The notes under the pieces were generated by a model. It did not search any database, had not been told where the DNA came from, and was given only the letters and a program-made list of their open reading frames with translations. The position numbers and the translations under genes were made by a program. A stretch of DNA of 30,792 bases from a virus. Shown one piece after another: positions 7,989-16,622 of this stretch (the first letter of the stretch is position 1; each line of letters begins with the position of its first letter). The stretch spans positions 1 through 30,792 of IMG/VR virus record IMGVR_UViG_3300027782_000252; one strand, given 5' to 3'.

Positions 7989-9317
7989 ATGGAAGAAGAT
8001 AAAAAAATTGAAGTATATACGGGTGATGGATTATCTAATACAGTTCCCACTTCTACTATTGAAGAAGTAAAAGCAGGTACAGTATTAAAAGGTGAAGATG
8101 CTTTAAGATCACAAGTTCAAGCTGATCAAGAAACACAAGCAGCAGTTGAAAGAAATAAAGAAGAAGATAAAGGATTTACTGGAACTCTTTCAGATTTTGG
8201 AAGTTATGTAGGTAAATCTTTAAAGAACTTTGCAACTGACTTTCCTAATAGAATAGAAGAAACTTATAATGATCCTAAGAGAAGATTTGCTCTTATGCTA
8301 TCTTTAAAAACTATAGATGAAGCTTCTCGTTATAAACCATTAACTGAAGCTAGAAGTCCATTAGGACAAATAGCTAAAAACGTAACTGATGTAATTTCTG
8401 AAGATGTAGCTCAAAGACAAAAAACAAGAAAATTAGATATAGAAGAAGTAAAAGCTATGGCATCTATGAAAAAAGCATTACAAGGTCCTAATAGAATGTA
8501 TGCTTCTCCAGCTGAAAAAGCTATGGAAAAAGATATTGAGAATTTTCAAAAAAATGAAGATGTAAGATTTACTGGAAAAAATGCATTAGAAGCAAGATTT
8601 GATTTAATGAAAGCTGCAGCAACTAAAGGTCAAACACTTCCGACAGGACTTGTTCAGGATGCTTTACTTCCAGTAAAAGAAGTTTTACTTTTTTTAAAAC
8701 CTGAAGATCAAAATAAATATAATCAATTATTAAGTGATTATGCGGGTAAAGATATTAATGCAATGAATATGAATGATCAAGTTGTATTTCAACAACAATT
8801 AAATTCTCTTACAACTCAGGCGGCAATTGGATATGCTAAAAATTTATATCCAGTATCAGAAAAAGATTTAGATCAATTATTTAAAGGATTTGGTAGTGGA
8901 AAATTAACAGGTGAAGCTTTAACAAGATTAATAGCTTCTCAAAAAGCTACTGATGAATTTGCTGATTTAAATGCTAAGACATATTTTGATCTTCTTAAAA
9001 AAGATCCAGGAAATCTTCAAGCTAAACTTGATTCAAGAAAAATGTCAGAAGCTCAATTAAAAGAACAAAATGAAAAATTAGTTAATCCTGAAATACTTAA
9101 AAAATTATATGGTATAGATGATCCTAAACAAGCTACTAATTTTCAATTATCTACAGCTAAATATTATAAAGAAATATCTCCAACAATTCCTAAAGATAAA
9201 GATATTAATTTATATTCTATTATAAAAGAAAATAGAGAAAAAGATGTAATTCAGCAAAAACAAATAGGAGAACAAATTTTAAAAGAATACAATCAAAGTA
9301 GAAAACCGGTAAAATAA
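7989..9317 (+). CDS. Unrecognised 442-aa protein, candidate internal virion/ejection protein
   Basis: I do not recognise a family. The protein is hydrophilic and rich in Lys, Glu, Gln and Ala, with long predicted helices and no membrane segment or enzyme motif. It starts immediately after the S74 protein stop and one base before the next gene, so the three are one unit. Increasing lengths (347, 442, 1160 aa) placed downstream of tail genes recall the internal core proteins of T7 (gp14-gp15-gp16) and P22 (gp7-gp20-gp16). On that basis alone a DNA-ejection role is suggested. No cysteines were noticed. Confidence 0.5.
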   Translation: MEEDKKIEVYTGDGLSNTVPTSTIEEVKAGTVLKGEDALRSQVQADQETQAAVERNKEEDKGFTGTLSDFGSYVGKSLKNFATDFPNRIEETYNDPKRRFALMLSLKTIDEASRYKPLTEARSPLGQIAKNVTDVISEDVAQRQKTRKLDIEEVKAMASMKKALQGPNRMYASPAEKAMEKDIENFQKNEDVRFTGKNALEARFDLMKAAATKGQTLPTGLVQDALLPVKEVLLFLKPEDQNKYNQLLSDYAGKDINAMNMNDQVVFQQQLNSLTTQAAIGYAKNLYPVSEKDLDQLFKGFGSGKLTGEALTRLIASQKATDEFADLNAKTYFDLLKKDPGNLQAKLDSRKMSEAQLKEQNEKLVNPEILKKLYGIDDPKQATNFQLSTAKYYKEISPTIPKDKDINLYSIIKENREKDVIQQKQIGEQILKEYNQSRKPVK

Positions 9318-9318
9318 A

Positions 9319-12300
9319 ATGGCTGAATTTACTCAAGAAGAAGTTTCTACTATAGAAAGACTTGTAGGAGAAGGTGGATACTCCGTTCAAGATGCTCAAG
9401 ATTTACTTAAAGGTAAAAAAACACCTCAATCTATATTTGAATTAAAATCTCAAGGACTTAGAACTATAACTGATGATTCAAATAATTTAGACGGATTTGA
9501 TAAAAAATTAGGAATAGATACTTTAAAAAAATTAGAAAAAGGAACTGATATACAATATCCTACAAGTGCAGATGGTTCAGGTATTATTATTACAGATCCA
9601 GATACTTATGTAATGAATACACTTGCTCCTAGTTATTGGGATCAAGTAAAAGCAAGAGGAATAAGAACTGATAAAGGTTTATCAGCAGGAAATAGAGCTG
9701 CTTTAAGTTTTGGATTTTCAGAACCACAATTTTTAATACCTAATACTAAAAAATTAATTATAGATGATTTATCTAAACAATTTCCTAAAGAAGAAATTGA
9801 TAAATATAAAGATAATATTAAAGTACAAATTGCTGATGTAGGATATGGAGGATTAAAAAGTGATGCTTTAATTTATAAAATTCCTAAAGAATTAGGCGGA
9901 GATAATTATTTTCGTACAGTAAATAAAGAAGGACCTGATTTAGGTGATATTCCTTCTATATCGGGTGATGCTATTCCATTTACTTTATCTACATCGGGAG
10001 CGATAGCTGGAAGTACAATATCTCCAGTTATAGGAACAGCTGGCGGAGCTGGATTTGGAGAAGCTTCTGGAGAATTTATAAAATTAATGGCTGGTAGAAA
10101 AGCTTTTGGACTTCAACCTGATTTAAGTGATGAACAGTTTATGGAACTTGCTATTAAACAATCTTTAAAAAAAGGCGCAGTATCAGGACTTACTATGGGT
10201 GCTTTTCAAAAAGTAGTTCCTTATTTAGTTTATTACTCACGAAGATTTGATGTTCTTGGATCAGGAGAAGAATATTTATCTAAACATTTAACTAATACTA
10301 TAGTTGGTTTAGAAAAAGAAGTTAAAGAAAAAGGAGTTGAAGCTATTTTTAATAAAGAATTATTAGATACAGTTGCTGCTGCTAGACAAAAATTACTTGA
10401 TTCTGGAATTCCTGCAGAACAAATTGATCAATATCTTGCTATTAATATTCAAAAAGCCATACCTCAAAGTAAAGTATTTCAAAATTTATCAGCTCAAGAA
10501 AGAGAAAAAATTGGTCAGTTACTAGGAAAAAATGAAGTTATTGCAAAAGATATAGAAAGTAAAGTTACTTCTGAATTAACTGGAATTAATGATCTTACTG
10601 AAGGAGGAATGAATAAAGCTAAAGATAGAATAAAAACTCAAGCTGAAACTATAGTAATAGGAGAACAAGCAAATGCTGATAAAAGTGTTGCTGCTAATCA
10701 ATTATTAAGAGATAAAGAATTTAAAAATTTAAATTTTAGTCCTAGTCAAACTTCTTTAGATGATTTTGGATTTTACACATCTAAATTAATAGAACAAGTT
10801 AGAGAAAGAATGAGTACACTAAATACTCAAATAACTAATTTTTCTAAAAAAAATCCAGAGATAACTAGGGTAGAATTAGACTTATCAAAAGATAATTTAA
10901 AGACATGGAGAAGAATATTATCAGAAGGTAAATTTGATGAACCTAAAAAATTTGAAATTCAATCATTAAAATCTATTCCTAAAAATGCAACTGATGCTGA
11001 AAAACTTGCTATAGAAGCTGAAAATAAAATTATTGCAGGTACTAATAGACAAAAAGAATTATTTAGAACACCTGAATATCAACAAACTTTTAATATATTA
11101 AAAGATTTACAAAAATCTTTTTCTAATAAAGATTTTTTACAAAATTTAACTTATGGTGATGCAAAAAGAACTTTAAGTATTTTAAGAAATTTAGAACAAC
11201 AAAATTTAGAAAATCCTAAATTATTAGGTGGTATAAGATTATTAAAAAGTAATATAAAAGATGCTATTTCAACTGTAGAAAATAAACCTGGAAATGAGTT
11301 ATTAAAAAACTTATCAGATGAATGGACTCAATTAGATTTTGGATTTAAAAATAGTTCTCTTCAAGATATAGCAAGTGTTATTGGAAGTAGAGCTACACCT
11401 GCTGTTGTAAGATCAGCAAATTTACAATCTGAAAAAATATTTACTAATATTATGGGTGATAATATTAATGCTAGAGCTAATTCTAAAGCATTAGGAGATA
11501 TATTAAAAAATGAAAATTTTACAAATAAAGATAAATTTAAATCTTCTTTATTTAAATTTTACCACGATACAGTAGTTAAAGGTTCAGAAGAAGCTGGAGT
11601 AGCTAAAATGACTCATGGTGAATTTATGGAAAAATATGGAAGTAATTTTAAAAACATTTTAGGAGATGATTTATTTAATCAATTTAAGAAAGGACCTGGT
11701 TTTGCTCAACAACAAGTAGAAAAATATGTTGCTGAAAAAGTTGATTTAGTTAAGAATGGAAGTAAAATACTTCCAGGTCTTGGATTAGATATTAAAAATT
11801 GGACACCAGATAAAATAGTAGAAGCTATTATACAAAAAGGACCTACTACAGATGTTAATGTTTTAAAAAAAGCTTTTGGATCTGAATATTATAAAGATGT
11901 TCAAACTGCTTTTTTAGAAAATATGTATGGTAAAACTAAAGGTAGATTTGGTCAATATGAAGCTTTTGATGGAGTTAGATTATTACAATATTTAAAAGAT
12001 AATAAAGGAATCATAGAAAAATTTATGGGTAAAGAATTTTATGATGTCCATAAAGATTTAGGTAAAGCTTTAACTTTATTACAACAACCAGAAAGAACGG
12101 CCACAGGAGAAGGATTAACAGGAGCTGCTAATAAAGCTGGATTATTTATTGATATGATTTATGGTCCTTTGAATCATAATAGATTAGTTGTTAATAGATT
12201 AGGAAGAATTTATGATTCTATAGATGGATCTGGAAAACAATTAGATAAAGTTTTAAATTATAAAAGTTTTATAGAACAAGTTAAAAAACAATTTATTGGC

Positions 12301-12801
12301 GGAAATTATCCAAAATGGCTTGATGATTTAAGTCCAGCACAACAATCTACTTTTATGTCTAAATTAACAGCTAGTTTAGATCAATCTAAATTAGGACAAG
12401 TTGTAAAAGAAGTTGCTGGTAGAACTAGACTTATTCAAGCTGGAGAAAAAATTGAAAAAGGTGCTGAAAAATTTAAAGAAATTTCTACTAAAATAATTCC
12501 AGAAAAATATCAAACTAGAAAAGCTATGGGACTTACTCCTATATTAATTGATAAATATTTTGAAGAAGGAACAGTAGATCCTATGATTGGAACTTCTAAT
12601 AAAAGAGCAGGTCAACCTTATATAATACAACCACCAGAAGCTGTATCTAAAGGAGTACAAAAATTATTAGGAAAAGCTATAAGTGGAGTTATTGATGGAA
12701 CATTAAAAGGAGCAAAATATATTTTTGGATCTGAAGGTAAACTTAAATATAAAGAACCTGAATTTGAAAAAATAAAACAATTAAGAAAAGAAGCAAAATG
12801 A
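9319..12801 (+). CDS. Very large (1160 aa) candidate internal virion/ejection protein
   Basis: No enzyme domain was recognised; in particular I did not see a clear lytic transglycosylase motif. Most of the chain is charged and helical. One Gly/Ala/Ser-rich stretch around residues 217-250 (STSGAIAGSTISPVIGTAGG and the following AGFGEASGEF) could insert in membranes. A second helical Gly-containing stretch lies near the C-terminus (LLGKAISGVIDGTLKGAKYI). Size, position last in the structural block and the glycine-rich segment fit the largest ejection protein of podoviruses, which forms the channel for DNA entry. It ends in an ATGA overlap with the first lysis-block gene. Confidence 0.5.
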   Translation: MAEFTQEEVSTIERLVGEGGYSVQDAQDLLKGKKTPQSIFELKSQGLRTITDDSNNLDGFDKKLGIDTLKKLEKGTDIQYPTSADGSGIIITDPDTYVMNTLAPSYWDQVKARGIRTDKGLSAGNRAALSFGFSEPQFLIPNTKKLIIDDLSKQFPKEEIDKYKDNIKVQIADVGYGGLKSDALIYKIPKELGGDNYFRTVNKEGPDLGDIPSISGDAIPFTLSTSGAIAGSTISPVIGTAGGAGFGEASGEFIKLMAGRKAFGLQPDLSDEQFMELAIKQSLKKGAVSGLTMGAFQKVVPYLVYYSRRFDVLGSGEEYLSKHLTNTIVGLEKEVKEKGVEAIFNKELLDTVAAARQKLLDSGIPAEQIDQYLAINIQKAIPQSKVFQNLSAQEREKIGQLLGKNEVIAKDIESKVTSELTGINDLTEGGMNKAKDRIKTQAETIVIGEQANADKSVAANQLLRDKEFKNLNFSPSQTSLDDFGFYTSKLIEQVRERMSTLNTQITNFSKKNPEITRVELDLSKDNLKTWRRILSEGKFDEPKKFEIQSLKSIPKNATDAEKLAIEAENKIIAGTNRQKELFRTPEYQQTFNILKDLQKSFSNKDFLQNLTYGDAKRTLSILRNLEQQNLENPKLLGGIRLLKSNIKDAISTVENKPGNELLKNLSDEWTQLDFGFKNSSLQDIASVIGSRATPAVVRSANLQSEKIFTNIMGDNINARANSKALGDILKNENFTNKDKFKSSLFKFYHDTVVKGSEEAGVAKMTHGEFMEKYGSNFKNILGDDLFNQFKKGPGFAQQQVEKYVAEKVDLVKNGSKILPGLGLDIKNWTPDKIVEAIIQKGPTTDVNVLKKAFGSEYYKDVQTAFLENMYGKTKGRFGQYEAFDGVRLLQYLKDNKGIIEKFMGKEFYDVHKDLGKALTLLQQPERTATGEGLTGAANKAGLFIDMIYGPLNHNRLVVNRLGRIYDSIDGSGKQLDKVLNYKSFIEQVKKQFIGGNYPKWLDDLSPAQQSTFMSKLTASLDQSKLGQVVKEVAGRTRLIQAGEKIEKGAEKFKEISTKIIPEKYQTRKAMGLTPILIDKYFEEGTVDPMIGTSNKRAGQPYIIQPPEAVSKGVQKLLGKAISGVIDGTLKGAKYIFGSEGKLKYKEPEFEKIKQLRKEAK

Positions 12802-13022
12802 AAATAAATAAAAGAAAAAGATCAACTTATAATAAAGCAGATATAGCTACTATAAGAATTGATAATCATGAAAAATTATGTCGTATCATGCAAAAAGAAA
12901 CGTGTGCTAAAATAGATAATATTTGTTTTAGAATAAAACGTTTAGAATATATTTTAATAACATCAGCTGGAGGAATAATCGTAGGATTAGCTTCTTTAGT
13001 TATAATGTTATTAAATAAATGA
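12798..13022 (+). CDS. Small single-TM protein of lysis block (holin or XhlA-like candidate)
   Basis: A 74-aa protein with a basic start (MKINKRKR), a helical middle with three cysteines (C28, C36, C43) and one C-terminal membrane segment at about 51-72 (YILITSAGGIIVGLASLVIM). This helix-then-membrane layout resembles XhlA-type lysis helpers and some class III holins, but no family could be confirmed. Both ends use ATGA overlaps, so it is coupled to the 1160-aa gene before it and the nuclease after it. A membrane lysis role is inferred from proximity to lysozyme and holin. Confidence 0.5.
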   Translation: MKINKRKRSTYNKADIATIRIDNHEKLCRIMQKETCAKIDNICFRIKRLEYILITSAGGIIVGLASLVIMLLNK

Positions 13023-13345
13023 TAAAAAAAAATATCGGTTGTTACTGCGAAAATATAGCAATCTGTTGGCTTCAAGAACAAAATTACTTTGTATATAAAG
13101 GGTGTCAAACTCAATCAGCTATAGATTTAGTAGCCGTGGATCCTAAAACTTTAGAAACGATACTTATAGATGTTAAAATAGTTTCAAGAAGAAAATCAGG
13201 AAAAAAATCAGGAACTGAAATAGGAAGAATGGCAAGAGTAAATAATAAAAAAATTTTTATTTTAAAAGTAGATTTAAAGACAAAAAAGTGTAGAATAGTC
13301 CAAAAAAGATTATTATGGACTACGAAGAAATTAAAGCACGCATAA
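13019..13345 (+). CDS. PD-(D/E)XK nuclease, resolvase-like
   Basis: This 108-aa protein shows the compact PD-(D/E)XK core: E11 in an N-terminal helix (CENIAICWLQEQNY), D36 (QSAIDLVAVDP) and D51-x-K53 (ILIDVKIVSRRK), in the order found in Holliday-junction-resolvase and restriction-like folds. A basic loop follows (SRRKSGKKSG). It likely cuts branched or foreign DNA with divalent metal. It sits between a membrane protein and lysozyme, an odd place for a DNA enzyme; a late role in resolving DNA before packaging or destroying host DNA is possible. Its 3' end overlaps lysozyme by 31 bases. Confidence 0.65.
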   Translation: MIKKNIGCYCENIAICWLQEQNYFVYKGCQTQSAIDLVAVDPKTLETILIDVKIVSRRKSGKKSGTEIGRMARVNNKKIFILKVDLKTKKCRIVQKRLLWTTKKLKHA

Positions 13346-13749
13346 AAAAACATGAAGGCTTTGTGCCTAAAATGTATCTTGATTCTTTAGGAAAAGCCAC
13401 TATTGGCTATGGTCATTTAGTTACACAAAAAGACAACTTTCAAGAAGGCGTAGAATATAGTATAGAAGAACTAGAAGAAGTATTTAATGAAGATTTTAAT
13501 AAAGCTGTAGAAGGAGCTAATGAATTAACTTCTAGTTTAGGTTTAGTTTTAGCTACAGTAAAAGGAGTGATAATAGAAATGGTATTTCAATTAGGTAAAA
13601 CTGGTGTAAGTAAATTTAAAAAGTTTTTTGAAGCTTTAAATAATCAAGATTATAATGAAGCTGCAAATCAAATGCTTGATTCAAATTGGCATAAACAAAC
13701 GCCAAAACGTTGTGAAGAATTATCAAATATAATAAGGAGTTGTGTATAA
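13315..13749 (+). CDS. T4-type lysozyme (endolysin, GH24)
   Basis: This 144-aa muramidase has the T4 lysozyme catalytic triad in correct spacing: E14 (KKHEGF), D23 (MYLDSLGK) and T29 (ATIGYGH). The C-terminal half keeps the family helices (VFQLGKTGVSKFKKF, NWHKQTPKRCEEL). It cleaves the N-acetylmuramic acid to N-acetylglucosamine bond of peptidoglycan at the end of infection. No signal peptide is seen, so export would need the holin encoded immediately downstream. T4 lysozyme is 164 aa, so this is a slightly short version. The start lies inside the nuclease gene, and the stop shares one base with the holin ATG (TAATG). Confidence 0.92.
   Translation: MDYEEIKARIKKHEGFVPKMYLDSLGKATIGYGHLVTQKDNFQEGVEYSIEELEEVFNEDFNKAVEGANELTSSLGLVLATVKGVIIEMVFQLGKTGVSKFKKFFEALNNQDYNEAANQMLDSNWHKQTPKRCEELSNIIRSCV
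13734..13739 (+). promoter_or_regulatory. Ribosome binding site AAGGAG that sets the holin start
   Basis: AAGGAG lies inside the lysozyme 3' end. It is nine bases from ATG 13749 but directly adjacent to the in-frame TTG at 13740, so it supports ATG 13749 as the holin start. Confidence 0.7.
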
Positions 13750-14159
13750 TGTTACAAATGTTAGGAGCAGTTGCACCATTAGCTAAAATACTATTTAGTA
13801 CAATAGAAAAATCGGTACCAGATAAAGATTTACAAGCTAAGTTAAAAGCTGATTTACAAACGCAGTTATTACAATCTAATACACAAGAATTACAAGCGGC
13901 TGCTAGAATTATAGAAGCTGAAGCTAAAGCAGGTTGGTTTGCATCATCATGGAGACCATTACTTATGTATGTACTTATATTTATATTAATATGGAATTAT
14001 ATATTTGGTCCAATAGTAAAATTCTTTTTTGGTGCAGCTATTACTATTGATCTTCCAGGGGATGTTTGGACTTTACTCCAAATAGGTTTAGGAGGGTATG
14101 TCGTAGGACGATCAGCTGAATCAGTTGCCAGAACTATGGCAAATAAACCTAAAGAATAA
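13749..14159 (+). CDS. Holin, GTA-type 3TM family
   Basis: A 136-aa protein from ATG 13749. Residues 1-60 are amphipathic helix (Gln/Ala/Leu-rich), then AGWFASSWRPLLMYVLIF, the hallmark of the 3TM holin family first named in gene-transfer agents. Membrane segments lie at about 70-92 and 104-122, with the N-terminal hydrophobic stretch (MLGAVAPLAKILF) as a possible third. It would form the lesion in the inner membrane that releases lysozyme. It directly follows lysozyme with a TAATG junction and its own strong ribosome site. A TTG three codons upstream is a less likely start. Confidence 0.8.
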   Translation: MLQMLGAVAPLAKILFSTIEKSVPDKDLQAKLKADLQTQLLQSNTQELQAAARIIEAEAKAGWFASSWRPLLMYVLIFILIWNYIFGPIVKFFFGAAITIDLPGDVWTLLQIGLGGYVVGRSAESVARTMANKPKE

Positions 14160-14161
14160 TT

Positions 14162-14512
14162 ATGAGTAGTGAATTTAAAGTAAGTGATCAAACACAAGTA
14201 TCTTTACCAATTAAAAATATTGTAGCTATTGTATCTGCTATCGTTGTTGCAGTCTGGACTTATTTTGGAATTGTTGAAAGATTAAATAGATTAGAAACTA
14301 ATGAAAAATTAATGGCACAAGATTTATTAAAGAAAGCTGAACAAACTCCTAAGAACCAAGAGATGTATATGTTGATTGAGTATCAAGCTAAATCAATTGA
14401 TAAACATTCTAAACAATTAGAAGAAAATGTGCACACTAAAGTTCTTATAGCTCAATTAGAAAAAAAAGTTGATAAATTAGAAAAAGAATTAGATACATTA
14501 CGGGGTAAGTAA
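14162..14512 (+). CDS. Membrane-anchored coiled-coil protein (candidate inner-membrane spanin)
   Basis: A 116-aa protein with one N-terminal membrane segment at about 18-37 (KNIVAIVSAIVVAVWTYFGI), then an almost continuous charged coiled coil (about 38-115) ending in LEKKVDKLEKELDTL. Size and topology match i-spanins such as Rz, which together with an outer-membrane partner disrupts the outer membrane after lysozyme acts. No sequence family was recognised, so this rests on layout and on position directly after the holin. It ends in a TAATG overlap with the next small gene. Confidence 0.5.
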   Translation: MSSEFKVSDQTQVSLPIKNIVAIVSAIVVAVWTYFGIVERLNRLETNEKLMAQDLLKKAEQTPKNQEMYMLIEYQAKSIDKHSKQLEENVHTKVLIAQLEKKVDKLEKELDTLRGK

Positions 14513-14724
14513 TGGGTGAAATAATATTTGCTTTATTAATGTTCCTTAATGGTAATCTTGAAAACTATTCTCCAAAAAATAATCTTGCTGATTGTTTAGA
14601 ACAAAAACGTAAAGTTGAAAGAGATGGAAATCCAAATTCAACTCAATGGCAATGTAAACAAATTGAAGCGGTTATAGAAGTAGATAAGCACGGAGTTAAA
14701 CGTATTAAAGAAATTAAGAATTAA
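14512..14724 (+). CDS. Small protein with N-terminal signal-like segment
   Basis: A 70-aa protein. It begins MGEIIFALLMFLNGNLENYS, a short hydrophobic signal-like stretch, followed by a polar region with two cysteines (NLADCLEQKRK and STQWQCKQIE) that could form a disulfide in the periplasm. No lipobox is present, so it is not an obvious o-spanin despite following the spanin-like gene. Similar two-Cys small proteins occur in marine phage lysis regions, but I cannot name a family. Its stop overlaps by four bases the 3' end of the convergent SNF2 helicase. Confidence 0.5.
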   Translation: MGEIIFALLMFLNGNLENYSPKNNLADCLEQKRKVERDGNPNSTQWQCKQIEAVIEVDKHGVKRIKEIKN

Positions 14725-16196
14725 GCAAATAGTTGCTTCCACTTATCTCCGGTTATTTCGTCAGCTAGTTTTTTCTTATTATTTAATACTTGAATAATCT
14801 TTTCATCTAAAGTATTAGGACACACAAAGTCTATATAAGTAACTTTATCTTTTTGACCTATTCGGTGTGCTCTATCTTCAGATTGTAGTCTTACTTCCAT
14901 ATCATAAGTATTATTAAAGTAAATTACAGTTTTAGCATTAGTTAATGTTATACCGTAACCACCAGTTCTAGGTTGACCTACGAAAAATCTTATTTCTCCA
15001 CTTTGAAAATTCTTAACTATCTCTTGTCTCTCTTCAGATTCAGTATCACCAAAGAAAGTTGCAACTTTACTAGCTCCATATACTTTAGCTATTGAATCAC
15101 GGATCAATTTAATTGAGTTTCTATAAGTAGCCCATATAATTATATTACCTTGTGTCTCTTCAATAACATCTAATAGTTCTTGTATACGAGGATTTTCACC
15201 TTCTATTACTTCTTCAGTTCCATTATCATATTTAATAAAACCACATAATATCTGCTGTAATCTTAAAATTCGTGTGATTATAAGAGGAGCAGACACTATC
15301 TTTTCACGTTCAAGCTCTACTATAGCTCTCTTTTTTAAAGTCACATACATTCGTTTCTGCTCTGGAGTCATTTCTATATGTCTTATTACTTTTACTTTAG
15401 GAGGTAAATCTAAACACTCTTCCTTAGTTACTCTAAAACTATATGGCTTTAAAATTTCTTGAAGTTCTTCTAATCTTTGATAACCTACTACTTCATCAAA
15501 AGTATGAGTAGTTAATCTTCTTCTTCTAATTACACAAAAGGTATTACGATAAGCATAAAAACTATTTTGTAATATGTATGGATCTAAAAAATGCATTTGA
15601 GACCATAAGTCTAACGGACCTTGGGTCACTGGAGTTCCAGTTAATATTCTTCTATATTTTGCTAGTTTATATAATTTATGACAATTTTTAGTTCTTCTCG
15701 CAGTTCTATTCTTTATATTAGAACTTTCATCTATTACAAAAAATGATTTACCTGTATTTAATAGTCTATGAACATAGTTCTTTCCTTTCTCTGTAGATAG
15801 AGCTTCTATATTAATTACGAAAAATCTTAACTTATTACTTTCTTTTAAAAACTCAACTAGATTATCTATATTAGAAATAGTTTCAGCAGGAGACCATATC
15901 TGAAGTCTTGTAAATTCTCTTACATCATCTGGCATATGAGTTTCATATTCAGAAGCTATCCAGTTACGATATACACCTTTAGGTGCCGCTATTACAACGG
16001 TGTCAATACTTCCTTTACGAAATAAATAAGCAATATTATCTATTATAACTTTAGACTTACCAGTTCCTTGTTCCATAAAAAGAGCATAGCTCTCTTTATC
16101 TTTACTAATCATAAAAGCATCAAATTGATGTTTGTATGGTTTAGTTTTAAATTTGTATTCTACAAAATCTTTTTCATCAACAAATTGTACTTGCAT
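14721..16196 (-). CDS. SNF2-family DEAD-like helicase/ATPase
   Basis: A 491-aa protein, the only clear gene on the - strand. Motifs in order: YKHQFDAF Q-like lead (21-28), Walker A MEQGTGKSK (41-49), the Walker B/motif II variant DESS (156-159), motif III LTGTP (185-189), and in the second RecA domain ATYRNS, GGYGITLTNA and the SNF2 motif VI QSEDRAHRIGQ. This is a complete SF2 SNF2 motor that translocates on double-stranded DNA and may strip proteins or remodel forks. It is convergent with the lysis genes and diverges from the replication block, so it is probably expressed from the 16197-16280 gap, apart from both. No accessory domain is visible. Confidence 0.9.
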   Translation of the reverse strand: MQVQFVDEKDFVEYKFKTKPYKHQFDAFMISKDKESYALFMEQGTGKSKVIIDNIAYLFRKGSIDTVVIAAPKGVYRNWIASEYETHMPDDVREFTRLQIWSPAETISNIDNLVEFLKESNKLRFFVINIEALSTEKGKNYVHRLLNTGKSFFVIDESSNIKNRTARRTKNCHKLYKLAKYRRILTGTPVTQGPLDLWSQMHFLDPYILQNSFYAYRNTFCVIRRRRLTTHTFDEVVGYQRLEELQEILKPYSFRVTKEECLDLPPKVKVIRHIEMTPEQKRMYVTLKKRAIVELEREKIVSAPLIITRILRLQQILCGFIKYDNGTEEVIEGENPRIQELLDVIEETQGNIIIWATYRNSIKLIRDSIAKVYGASKVATFFGDTESEERQEIVKNFQSGEIRFFVGQPRTGGYGITLTNAKTVIYFNNTYDMEVRLQSEDRAHRIGQKDKVTYIDFVCPNTLDEKIIQVLNNKKKLADEITGDKWKQLFA

Positions 16197-16280
16197 ATAA
16201 AACTTTCTGTTTTCTAATTTAATTTTTTAAAATATAAACTTTTTAAGTATAAAGTAAATCAAAAAAAGAAAGGAAAAGAA
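16197..16280. promoter_or_regulatory. Divergent promoter region between SNF2 helicase and replication block
   Basis: An 84-base AT-rich gap separates two divergent gene sets, so promoters for both directions must lie here or nearby. On + a TATAAA (16248-16253) is the best -10 candidate, with a poor -35. A purine-rich AAAGGAAAAG ribosome site directly precedes ATG 16281. No clear phage-type RNA polymerase promoter repeat was recognised. Confidence 0.45.
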
Positions 16281-16622
16281 ATGGCGAAAGTGTTTATAGT
16301 GCAAGAAAATCCAAATGTAAATGTTCTTGCAGCCGGTAGGTATGGCGAATTAATTGCTTTACTAAGACCGTATAAGCAAATAACTTTTTCATCTGATCCT
16401 GTTGTACGTTTAATGAAACAGAAATTAAAAGATTTTAATGATTCTGATTTTTTACTCGCAATGGGAGATCCTGTAGCTATTGCAATTGCATCAATAGTTG
16501 CCTCTGATATAAATAATGGTAGACTAAAAATACTCAAATGGGATAGAGAGCATAGAGCTTACTATCCAGTTGAGATAGATATTTATAATAACAGAAAGGA
16601 GAATGAAGACTATGTCGGATAA
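16281..16622 (+). CDS. Unrecognised 113-aa early protein
   Basis: No family recognised. The chain alternates strands and helices: VFIVQENPNVNVLAAGRYGE, ALLRPYKQITF, DPVVRLMKQKL, DFLLAMGDPVAIAIASIVAS, RLKILKWDREHRAYYPVEIDI. It looks like a small alpha/beta fold with no membrane segment; the Ala/Ile-rich segment near 60-75 is probably a buried helix. It is the first gene of the rightward block, with a good ribosome site, so it is likely made early. It overlaps the next gene by 11 bases. Placement before the SSB-like and primase genes suggests a role in replication start or takeover, but nothing in the sequence proves it. Confidence 0.6.
   Translation: MAKVFIVQENPNVNVLAAGRYGELIALLRPYKQITFSSDPVVRLMKQKLKDFNDSDFLLAMGDPVAIAIASIVASDINNGRLKILKWDREHRAYYPVEIDIYNNRKENEDYVG

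Noticed and set aside
13740-13748. TTG start for the holin three codons upstream
   Set aside because: The AAGGAG site directly abuts the TTG, leaving no spacing; ATG 13749 has correct spacing and the TAATG junction.
14723-14738. Small hairpin AAGCAA-atag-TTGCTT at the convergent gene ends
   Set aside because: The stem is only six bp and AT-rich, has no T-run on the + side and falls inside the SNF2 coding end. Not enough to call a terminator.
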